Shown piece by piece: positions 5,842-11,507 of a DNA stretch of 13,429 bases (position 1 is its first letter; each line of letters opens with the position of its first letter). A program made the position numbers and the translations under genes. The stretch is from Candidatus Roizmanbacteria bacterium UBA6242. GTDB lineage: Bacteria; Patescibacteriota; Microgenomatia; UBA1406; GWC2-37-13. Under the pieces are notes generated by a model. The model ran no database searches, was not told the origin of the DNA, and was given only the letters and a program-made list of their open reading frames with translations. The stretch lies in NCBI GenBank assembly GCA_002440905.1, contig DJWA01000003.1, forward strand, positions 1 to 13,429, given 5' to 3'.

Positions 5842-7134
5842 ATGAAAACGCCAACTTTCTTTACTTATGCCTTCGGTTGCCGGGTAAACGAGGCTGAAAA
5901 AGAGCAAATCGACCGTAAGATGGTTGATGAGGGGATGTTATATGATCCCGACAAGCCAGACGTATATATCATCAACACCTGTTCTGTCACCCACAAGGCC
6001 GAACGTGAGGCTAGACAACTTATATATTCTGTTAAAAAAAGCCACCCTGATACAAAAATCGTTGTCACTGGCTGCGCTACGACTTACTGGCTAAAAAATA
6101 ATCTCCATTCCGAGTTACCGATTGATCTAGCTGTTGATAACTTGAATAAGGAGTTTTTAGTTGAAATAATAAAGAAGCGTTTTCTAAAGAGCGTCAAAAC
6201 CGTTAAGCGCGGTCACCTCAACTTGACCAATAAGTTCATCGGCAGCGGCCGAGTCATGGTCAAGATCCAGGATGGCTGCCAACGTTTCTGCACCTTTTGT
6301 ATCGTTCCTTACCTTAGAGGCATGCCCAAATCAAATCTTATCAAGACTATTGTAAAAGGAATAAACAATCTCGCCGAAGAGGTAAAAATAAAAGAAACAA
6401 TTTTGACCGCCATAAATACCCAGGCTTACGGTTATGACACTGGAGAAAAGTTTATTGACCTCGTGGGACAAGTCATAGACAATACTAAAATACCGAGAAT
6501 TAGCTTTGGATCAATTCACCCATGGAGCGTTGACGAAGGTTTTTTATCGTTCTACAAAAATATTCTAGCTTCGGAAAGGCTTGTTAATTTTTTTCACATA
6601 CCTCTTCAGTCGGGCTCAAACAAGATGCTCGCATTGATGAAGAGGGGATATAAGAAAGAAGAATTTGTAGAAAAACTCGACAAAATATACCAAATAAACC
6701 CCAACGCATTTATCGCAACAGACGTCATTACCGGGTTTCTTGAGGAGACCGACTCGGACTTCGAAGACACGTACGAATTTCTTAAAAAATCTCCGATCAG
6801 CAAGTTCCACGTCTTTAGGTATTCACGACGCACTAAAACCGCCGCCGACTACATGGGGAAAAGGTTGAAGGAGCCATCTTCAAGCAAAAAGGCTTTAAGG
6901 TCTAAAGCGTTAATCAAATTGGGAAAAGAAAAGTATAATAGTTTTCTAAAGCGCCAAGTCGGAAGATTATCGACAGCTCTATTTCTTGAAAAGAAGTTTG
7001 AAGGATTTGCCGAGGCGCTTTTGGACAACCAACTTCCAATTTACATCAAGACGGAGAAAAAATTAGCTTCAGAAATCAAAACAGTCAAAATAATCGAATT
7101 TAAAAAAGGTCGATTGTTTGGTAGAATTGGTTAA
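5842..7134 (+). CDS. mtaB: MtaB-type tRNA N6-threonylcarbamoyladenosine methylthiotransferase (radical SAM)
   Basis: A 430-residue protein with the three-domain methylthiotransferase architecture. The N-terminal UPF0004 domain holds the three auxiliary-cluster cysteines: Cys13 in FGCRVNEAE, Cys47 in INTCSVT and Cys78 in VTGC. The radical-SAM motif is Cys146-x3-Cys150-x2-Cys153 (CQRFCTFC). HIPLQSGSNKML and ATDVITGFLEET follow, as in the family, and residues from about 385 form a divergent TRAM-like RNA-binding tail. GC-x-VN after the first strand fits MtaB (versus GCQMN in MiaB and GCPKN in RimO). The family adds a methylthio group to t6A37 of tRNAs reading ANN codons. It is divergent from the lysozyme-like gene and ends five bases before tRNA-Val. 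Confidence 0.85.
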   Translation: MKTPTFFTYAFGCRVNEAEKEQIDRKMVDEGMLYDPDKPDVYIINTCSVTHKAEREARQLIYSVKKSHPDTKIVVTGCATTYWLKNNLHSELPIDLAVDNLNKEFLVEIIKKRFLKSVKTVKRGHLNLTNKFIGSGRVMVKIQDGCQRFCTFCIVPYLRGMPKSNLIKTIVKGINNLAEEVKIKETILTAINTQAYGYDTGEKFIDLVGQVIDNTKIPRISFGSIHPWSVDEGFLSFYKNILASERLVNFFHIPLQSGSNKMLALMKRGYKKEEFVEKLDKIYQINPNAFIATDVITGFLEETDSDFEDTYEFLKKSPISKFHVFRYSRRTKTAADYMGKRLKEPSSSKKALRSKALIKLGKEKYNSFLKRQVGRLSTALFLEKKFEGFAEALLDNQLPIYIKTEKKLASEIKTVKIIEFKKGRLFGRIG

Positions 7135-7139
7135 GTTAT

Positions 7140-7216
7140 GGTCGCGTAGCTCAGTTGGCTAGAGCGTTTCATTGACATTGAAAAGGTCACAGGTTCAAGT
7201 CCTGTCGCGACCACCA
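7140..7216 (+). tRNA. tRNA-Val(GAC), CCA encoded
   Basis: A full cloverleaf can be drawn. Acceptor 7140-7146 (GGTCGCG) pairs with 7206-7212 (CGCGACC). The D stem is GCTC/GAGC. The anticodon stem TTTCA (7167-7171) pairs with TGAAA (7179-7183) around loop TTGACAT, anticodon GAC at 7174-7176. The T stem ACAGG/CCTGT encloses TTCAAGT. The discriminator is A7213, and CCA is encoded at 7214-7216. It lies five bases after mtaB; TAGAAT at 7122-7127 could be its own -10, but no clear -35 is present. Behind it (7217-7308) I see only AT-rich sequence with a weak AGCT-TATTT-AGCT hairpin before a T-rich run. Confidence 0.95.
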
Positions 7217-7308
7217 TTAATCAACAAGTCTATCTTCATTAGCTTATTTAGCTCAAATATTTTTTGATTGTATTTGTTTGACGCTTTGAATAGAACCAAA
7301 TCTTGACG

Positions 7309-7343
7309 TTGACATTTTACTCCAATAACATATAATGAAGACT
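7309..7343 (+). promoter_or_regulatory. Consensus promoter of the thrS attenuator
   Basis: Perfect TTGACA (7309-7314), 16-nt spacer, perfect TATAAT (7331-7336). Seven bases separate the -10 from the ATG at 7344, so the message is predicted to start at 7343-7344. An upstream ATG at 7335, in the same frame, overlaps the -10 itself and should not be transcribed from this promoter. Confidence 0.75.
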
Positions 7344-7388
7344 ATGAAAATGAACTTAATGACTACAACCACTACCAACTCCTGTTAA
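7344..7388 (+). CDS. Threonine-rich leader peptide controlling thrS
   Basis: A 14-codon ORF, MKMNLMTTTTTNSC followed by TAA. Five consecutive Thr codons (ACT ACA ACC ACT ACC, 7362-7376) use three different codons, so more than one Thr-tRNA isoacceptor would be read. The stop TAA (7386-7388) directly touches the 5' arm of the antiterminator (7389). A ribosome stalled at any of the Thr codons leaves that arm free; one that reaches the stop codon covers it. Position, codon content and downstream hairpins together identify a regulatory leader peptide of the trpL/thrL/pheM type, here in front of the threonyl-tRNA synthetase gene. It appears to be translated leaderless, since the transcript is predicted to begin at its ATG. 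The peptide product is unlikely to matter. I know of no assigned gene name. Confidence 0.85.
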   Translation: MKMNLMTTTTTNSC

Positions 7389-7422
7389 GGGGGGATAGTG
7401 CCGTGGCATAGATTATCCCTCC
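7389..7422 (+). promoter_or_regulatory. Antiterminator hairpin of the thrS attenuator
   Basis: GGGGGGATA (7389-7397) can pair with TATCCCTCC (7414-7422) over nine base pairs, one of them G-U. Inside, GTGC (7398-7401) pairs with GCAT (7406-7409) around a four-base loop. The 3' arm contains CCCTCC (7417-7422), the same six bases that form the 5' arm of the terminator, so the two structures exclude each other. Confidence 0.8.
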
Positions 7423-7439
7423 GAGAGGAGGGTTTTTTT
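7417..7439 (+). terminator. Intrinsic terminator of the thrS attenuator
   Basis: CCCTCC (7417-7422), GNRA-type loop GAGA (7423-7426) and GGAGGG (7427-7432) form a six-pair GC-rich stem followed by seven T (7433-7439). It lies 34 bases before the thrS start codon and 28 bases after the leader stop codon, which is the classical attenuator position. Confidence 0.88.
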
Positions 7440-7460
7440 ATGCTACAATCAATTAATAGT

Positions 7461-7473
7461 TATAATTAAGAAA
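7461..7473 (+). promoter_or_regulatory. Possible second, leaderless promoter of thrS below the attenuator
   Basis: TATAAT (7461-7466) is seven bases before the thrS ATG at 7474, the same spacing as at other genes in this window. The best -35 candidate with 17-nt spacing (TTATGC, 7438-7443) is poor, so this may be a chance AT-rich match. If real, it would supply uncontrolled basal thrS expression. Confidence 0.35.
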
Positions 7474-9225
7474 ATGGAAAGTCATAATTTGGATAAATTA
7501 AGGCACTCCTGCGCACATTTGTTTGCCGCCGCCATAAAGACTCTATACCCTGAAGCCAAATTGGCAATCGGCCCCTCCATTTCAGATGGTTTCTATTACG
7601 ACGTGGATTACGGGGATATATCATTAAGTGAAGCTGATTTCCCAAGGATCGAGCAGAAAATGCACGAGATTGTTAAGAAATGGACCGGGTTTGATAAGAG
7701 GGAGGTATCATACGAAGACGCCAAGGCGTTTTATCAGAATAACCCATACAAACTTGAGTTGATTGAAGAATTTAATAAAAACGGCGAAAAGATTACTTTC
7801 TTCAAGTCCGGCGATTTCGAGGACTTATGTCAGGGTAATCACGCTGAAAACCCAAAGGAGAATCTCAAACACTTCAAGCTGTTGTCCGTTGCCGGTGCCT
7901 ATTGGAGAGGGAGCGAAAAAAACAAGATGCTCACTCGCGTTTACGGAACAGTATTCCCATCTAAGCTTGAACTTGAAGACCATTTGAAAAGGCTTGAAGA
8001 GGCCAAAAAAAGGGACCACCGGAAGCTTGGTCGAGATTTGGATTTATTTGCTTTTTCTGACCTAGTCGGAAAAGGCTTGCCATTGTGGACTTCAAAAGGT
8101 ACAACCATAAAACGAGTTCTTGAAAGGTTTATTGTCGACGAAGAGTTGAGCCGAGAATATGAGCACGTGTCTACCCCCCCAATCGCAAAAGTCGATTTGT
8201 ACAGGACGTCCGGACACTATCCTTATTACAAGGAAACAATGTATCCGCCGATGAAGGTTGACGATGAAGAATTGATATTGCGACCAATGACCTGTCCGCA
8301 TCACTTTGCCTTATTCAAAACCAGACCGCGTTCCTACCACGAAATGCCGGTACGTTTTGCCGAAATCTCACCCCAATTTAGATATGAGAAAAGCGGTGAG
8401 CTTACCGGCCTCATTCGCGTCAGGACATTCCTATTGACGGATGCCCATATAATTACCCCCAAAGAACAGGCCAAGAAAGAGATTTTAGGAGTTCTCGACC
8501 TTATAGACTATGTCAACAAGGCATTGGGACTTAAGGCAGGTGTAGATTACCGCTACAGACTGTCTCTCGGAGACCGTAAAGAGGATAAGAAATATTATAA
8601 GGATGACGCTATGTGGGATTACTCGGAAAATATCTTAAGAGAAGTCCTTAAGAATCAAAAGGTGCCGTATTTCGAGGCCGAAAACGAGGCTGCCTTCTAT
8701 GGTCCGAAGATTGACGTCCAGATGAAAAATGTCAACGGCAAAGAAGACACCGCTTTTACCATCCAATATGATTTCGTTATGCCTAAAAGATTCGAGTTAA
8801 GGTTTATAAATAAAGAGGGACAAGAGGAAGAACCCGTCGTCATCCACAGAGCATCACTTGGCGCATTTGAACGCACGATCGCTTTTCTTATTGAACATTA
8901 TGGAGGGTCCTTGCCTTTGTGGCTTTCACCTGTTCAAGTATCAATCCTCCCTATTTCAGATAAATTTCAGGACTATGCTGGTAACATAAAGTCCGAGATG
9001 CTTAAGAAGGGTATACGATGCGAAGTCAATTCTCAGAGCAAGACGCTGGGAGCCAAGATTAGGGAAACGACATTGCAAAAGATTCCATACATGGTTATAA
9101 TTGGGGAGAAAGAACAAAAGGACAACGTTATCAGTGTAAGAACCCGCGAAGGAAAGGATTTGGGACAAATAACCGTCGCGGAGTTTATTAATAAACTAAA
9201 AAGCCAAATTGAGAACTTTTCATAG
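7474..9225 (+). CDS. thrS: Threonyl-tRNA synthetase lacking the N-terminal TGS domain
   Basis: A 583-residue class II synthetase that charges tRNA-Thr; bacterial ThrRS is usually about 640. It starts directly in the editing domain: His11 and His15 of the HxxxH motif, with Cys119 and His123 of DLCQGNH and VAGAYWRG completing that site. The catalytic core follows: motif 1 around 211-260, motif 2 FRYEKSGELTGLIRVR (302-317) and motif 3 GAFER (463-467). The zinc ligands are Cys274 (MTCPHH), His325 (TDAHI) and His458 (VIHRAS). The anticodon-binding domain covers about 484-583. The TGS domain that normally precedes the editing domain is missing. The gene follows the Thr-leader attenuator and overlaps infC by 17 bases. 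No Shine-Dalgarno sequence precedes the ATG. Confidence 0.97.
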   Translation: MESHNLDKLRHSCAHLFAAAIKTLYPEAKLAIGPSISDGFYYDVDYGDISLSEADFPRIEQKMHEIVKKWTGFDKREVSYEDAKAFYQNNPYKLELIEEFNKNGEKITFFKSGDFEDLCQGNHAENPKENLKHFKLLSVAGAYWRGSEKNKMLTRVYGTVFPSKLELEDHLKRLEEAKKRDHRKLGRDLDLFAFSDLVGKGLPLWTSKGTTIKRVLERFIVDEELSREYEHVSTPPIAKVDLYRTSGHYPYYKETMYPPMKVDDEELILRPMTCPHHFALFKTRPRSYHEMPVRFAEISPQFRYEKSGELTGLIRVRTFLLTDAHIITPKEQAKKEILGVLDLIDYVNKALGLKAGVDYRYRLSLGDRKEDKKYYKDDAMWDYSENILREVLKNQKVPYFEAENEAAFYGPKIDVQMKNVNGKEDTAFTIQYDFVMPKRFELRFINKEGQEEEPVVIHRASLGAFERTIAFLIEHYGGSLPLWLSPVQVSILPISDKFQDYAGNIKSEMLKKGIRCEVNSQSKTLGAKIRETTLQKIPYMVIIGEKEQKDNVISVRTREGKDLGQITVAEFINKLKSQIENFS

Positions 9226-9745
9226 ACAGCCTTATCGTCCGAAGAAGTTTTATTTCATAAACCACAGGATCGAGGCCAATGAGCTTCGCGTCATTGATGA
9301 GAAGGGCGAACAGGTAGGCGTCATGGATAAATCCGAAGCTATGAGGCAGGCATTGGAGAAGGAGGTTGATTTGGTGTTGATCGCCCCTCAGGCCAAGCCT
9401 CCGGTCGCCAAAATTATCGATTTCAAGAAGTTTCTTTACCAAGAGGAAAAGAAAGAAAAAGAGGCTAAGAAAGGCATCAAGAAAAGCGGCTCAAAGGACA
9501 TATCATTATCGCTTTTTATCGGAGTAGCCGATTTAGTGAGGCTTGAGAACAAGGGAAAAGAGTTTCTTAAAGAGGGTTATCAGGTAAGAGTAAACTTGCT
9601 GTTGAGGGGACGTGAAGTCGTCAAAAAGCCAATGGCTTTTGACCTGGTAAACAAGTTTATTGCCAGCTTGGGCGAGGTGAACGTTTCCAAACCCCCACGT
9701 CTTGAGGGTCGAGTTATAAGAGCCGTTGTCGCCAAAAAAAAGTAA
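9209..9745 (+). CDS. infC: Translation initiation factor IF-3, TTG start
   Basis: A 178-residue IF-3, near the usual length. The N-domain has INHRIEANELRVIDEKGEQVGVM (residues 17-39) and LVLIAPQAKPPVAKIIDFKKFLYQ. A lysine/glutamate-rich linker leads to the C-domain (about 95-178), which includes the family's GREVVKKPMA segment. IF-3 binds the 30S subunit, prevents premature 50S joining and proofreads the start codon. The only usable start is TTG at 9209: an in-frame TAA lies at 9197 and no ATG or GTG occurs before the conserved region. The start lies inside thrS, giving a 17-base overlap and probable translational coupling. A non-AUG start is a recurring trait of infC (AUU in E. coli), where it enables autoregulation by the factor itself. 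Confidence 0.93.
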   Translation: MRTFHRQPYRPKKFYFINHRIEANELRVIDEKGEQVGVMDKSEAMRQALEKEVDLVLIAPQAKPPVAKIIDFKKFLYQEEKKEKEAKKGIKKSGSKDISLSLFIGVADLVRLENKGKEFLKEGYQVRVNLLLRGREVVKKPMAFDLVNKFIASLGEVNVSKPPRLEGRVIRAVVAKKK

Positions 9746-9779
9746 ACCTCTCCAAAACATGCCAATAATGAAAAGTTTA

Positions 9780-9788
9780 TGTTATAAT
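9780..9788 (+). promoter_or_regulatory. Putative extended -10 promoter for rpmI-rplT
   Basis: TGT followed by TATAAT (9783-9788) forms an extended -10 element, 13 bases before the rpmI ATG. No good -35 is seen. The predicted 5' UTR is about seven bases. It would allow ribosomal protein synthesis independent of thrS read-through. Confidence 0.4.
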
Positions 9789-9801
9789 ATTTTCTTGACA
9801 T

Positions 9802-10005
9802 ATGGCAAAAAATAAGCAAAGAACTAGAAAATCAGCTTCAAAAAGATTTAAGGTAACCGGCGGGGGTAAATTACTCCACCGCTCAAAGGGTTTCCGTCAT
9901 TTGAGGGGCAAAAAGTCCAAAAGGACTTTGAGAAGGCTCAAACTGATGAAGGAAACCGTCGGAACCAACAAGAAAAAGTTAATGAAAATGTTGGGAAAAT
10001 CATAA
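9802..10005 (+). CDS. rpmI: 50S ribosomal protein bL35
   Basis: A 67-residue, strongly basic protein of the usual length for bL35. Family features include the KTRKS-like start (NKQRTRKSASKRFKVTGGGK), then LLHRSKGFRHLRGKKSKRTLRRL. It binds 23S rRNA in the large subunit. It is placed between infC (56-base gap) and rplT (6-base gap), the classical order. No Shine-Dalgarno sequence is present, and I saw no L20-type autoregulatory structure in the gap. Confidence 0.96.
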   Translation: MAKNKQRTRKSASKRFKVTGGGKLLHRSKGFRHLRGKKSKRTLRRLKLMKETVGTNKKKLMKMLGKS

Positions 10006-10011
10006 AATAAT

Positions 10012-10356
10012 ATGGTAAGAATTAAGGGAGGAACAAATACACGAAGAAGGCATAAGAAAGTTCTTAAACTGGCTAAGGGTTTTTGGATGACCCGCCACAA
10101 ACAGTTCAAGAAAGCCAAGGAAGCGGTTCTTCATGCCGGAGAATACGCTTTTATGGGTCGCAAAAGAAAGAAAAGAGATTTCAGACAACTTTGGATTACG
10201 AGGCTTAACGCCGCCGTCCGAGAACTTGGAATGACCTACAGCAAGTTTATAAAAGCCCAAACCACAAAAAAGATCGCCCTCGATCGTAAGGTTCTGTCAC
10301 AGATTGCGATTGACTACCCAGAAGCTTTCAAAAAGATTGTCGAGCACGTAAAGTAA
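10012..10356 (+). CDS. rplT: 50S ribosomal protein bL20
   Basis: A 114-residue protein of normal length. The basic N-terminal extension (VRIKGGTNTRRRHKKVLKLAKGF) reaches into the 23S rRNA. The globular part has YAFMGRKRKKRDFRQLWITRLNAA, RELGMTYSKFI and LDRKVLSQIAIDYPEAF. bL20 acts early in large-subunit assembly. It lies six bases after rpmI with no ribosome binding site, so it is probably translated as a continuation of that message. It is followed by about 110 bases of AT-rich sequence without a recognisable terminator before pheS. Confidence 0.97.
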   Translation: MVRIKGGTNTRRRHKKVLKLAKGFWMTRHKQFKKAKEAVLHAGEYAFMGRKRKKRDFRQLWITRLNAAVRELGMTYSKFIKAQTTKKIALDRKVLSQIAIDYPEAFKKIVEHVK

Positions 10357-10456
10357 TCTTTATCTTCATAAACTAGATCATCATCGAGCCTAAGCGGAAT
10401 AAAGCGACTAAAATAATTCCATAAATATTTGAGCACAAATAATTGCCCAAATGTCG

Positions 10457-10462
10457 TATAAT
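10457..10462 (+). promoter_or_regulatory. -10 element deciding the pheS start
   Basis: TATAAT at 10457-10462 is followed six bases later by the ATG at 10469. A start at 10469 would make pheS leaderless and would exclude the upstream in-frame ATG at 10451, which precedes the -10. No clear -35 at normal spacing was found, so read-through from the upstream genes remains possible. Confidence 0.5.
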
Positions 10463-10468
10463 TTCGAT

Positions 10469-11506
10469 ATGATCGATATAAATAGTTATAAAGAACGGTT
10501 TCTTAAAGAACTAAATGAAGTCCCAACTTCGGATAAACTAAATGAACTACATATAAAGTACCTCGGTCGAAACGGTCTTATAAACGAACTTTTGAGTAAA
10601 ATAAAGGACGTCGAAGCGAGCGAAAAAAAACAGTACGGGACATTAGTTAATACTTTTAAAACGGAGGCCGAGTTAAAGTTTGCGGACAAGAAGGGAAAGT
10701 TTGCTTCTGAAAAAACCACGGAATATTTCGACAAAACCATGCCCGGGAAGAAATACCCGAAAGGTAGCTTACACGTTGTGTCGTACGCAATTGAGGAGAT
10801 CTCGAGGATCTTTGAAAAAATCGGTTTTATACGGGTTTCCTATCCAGAAGTTGATTGGGAATATTCTGCATTTGAAGCTTTAAACATGCCCAAAGGTCAC
10901 CCGGCACGCGACGATTTTGAAACCTCTTTTATAGATTTACCACCTGATTTGAAATTTGGGAAGATGGTATTAACGCCTCACACATCAAACGGTCAGAACC
11001 GGGAAATGAAAAGGGTCGGTAAACCCCCCATTAGAATGATTAATATCTCCAAATGCTACAGACCTAACTGGGATGCTACCCACACTCCGATGTTTTTCCA
11101 GTTTGAGGGACTCTGCGTTGATAAAGGTATCAACATCACTCATCTTAAAGGAACGCTCGATCATTTCGCGAAAAAATATTTCGGTGAGGGGACTCAGACC
11201 CGTCTAAGACCACACCACTTTCAGTTTACCGAACCTTCGTTTGAGGTCGACGTTACCTGTACGGTTTGTAAGGGTAAGTCTGAAATAGAAGGGAAAAAGT
11301 GTAAGGTCTGTAAGTCCGGTTGGCTTGAACTTGGCGGCACCGGCATAGTTCACCCCAATGTCTTGAAAGAAGGCGGGATCGATCCTGATGAATTTACAGG
11401 TTGGGCGTTTGGATTCGGAATAGAGCGCGTCATTATGATGAAATACGGGCTTGACGACATCAGGCACTATTACGGAGGGGATATTAGGTTTTTGCAACAG
11501 TTTTAA
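10469..11506 (+). CDS. pheS: Phenylalanyl-tRNA synthetase alpha subunit
   Basis: 345 residues from the ATG at 10469; starting at 10451 would add six unconserved residues. A helical N-terminal arm (1-85) precedes the class II catalytic core. The substrate-binding segment is VLTPHTSNGQNREM (167-180), motif 2 is YRPNWDATHTPMFFQFEG (197-214), and motif 3 is GFGIERVIMMKYGLDDIR (315-332), with the usual C-terminal RFLQQF. Cys264, Cys267, Cys278 and Cys281 (CTVC...CKVC) form a probable structural zinc site, seen in PheS of several other bacteria. It joins PheT in an (alpha-beta)2 enzyme that charges tRNA-Phe. pheT follows after a single base, so the two are co-translated. Confidence 0.96.
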   Translation: MIDINSYKERFLKELNEVPTSDKLNELHIKYLGRNGLINELLSKIKDVEASEKKQYGTLVNTFKTEAELKFADKKGKFASEKTTEYFDKTMPGKKYPKGSLHVVSYAIEEISRIFEKIGFIRVSYPEVDWEYSAFEALNMPKGHPARDDFETSFIDLPPDLKFGKMVLTPHTSNGQNREMKRVGKPPIRMINISKCYRPNWDATHTPMFFQFEGLCVDKGINITHLKGTLDHFAKKYFGEGTQTRLRPHHFQFTEPSFEVDVTCTVCKGKSEIEGKKCKVCKSGWLELGGTGIVHPNVLKEGGIDPDEFTGWAFGFGIERVIMMKYGLDDIRHYYGGDIRFLQQF

Positions 11507-11507
11507 T

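Noticed and set aside
7335..7388. Leader peptide starting at the upstream ATG (MKTMKM...)
   Set aside because: This ATG overlaps the -10 hexamer TATAAT, so a transcript from that promoter would begin after it. The ATG at 7344 fits the predicted +1.
7217..7473. A T-box riboswitch controlling thrS
   Set aside because: I saw no T-box consensus or specifier-loop stem. The Thr codons, stop codon and short competing hairpins are fully explained by peptide-mediated attenuation.
9746..9801. An L20-type autoregulatory RNA structure before rpmI
   Set aside because: The 56 bases are AT-rich and I could not build a convincing helix or rRNA mimic; only an extended -10 element is supported.
10357..10468. 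A phenylalanine leader peptide (pheM-like) upstream of pheS
   Set aside because: No short ORF with repeated Phe codons and no terminator/antiterminator pair occurs in this gap. The only ATG codons are those of pheS itself.
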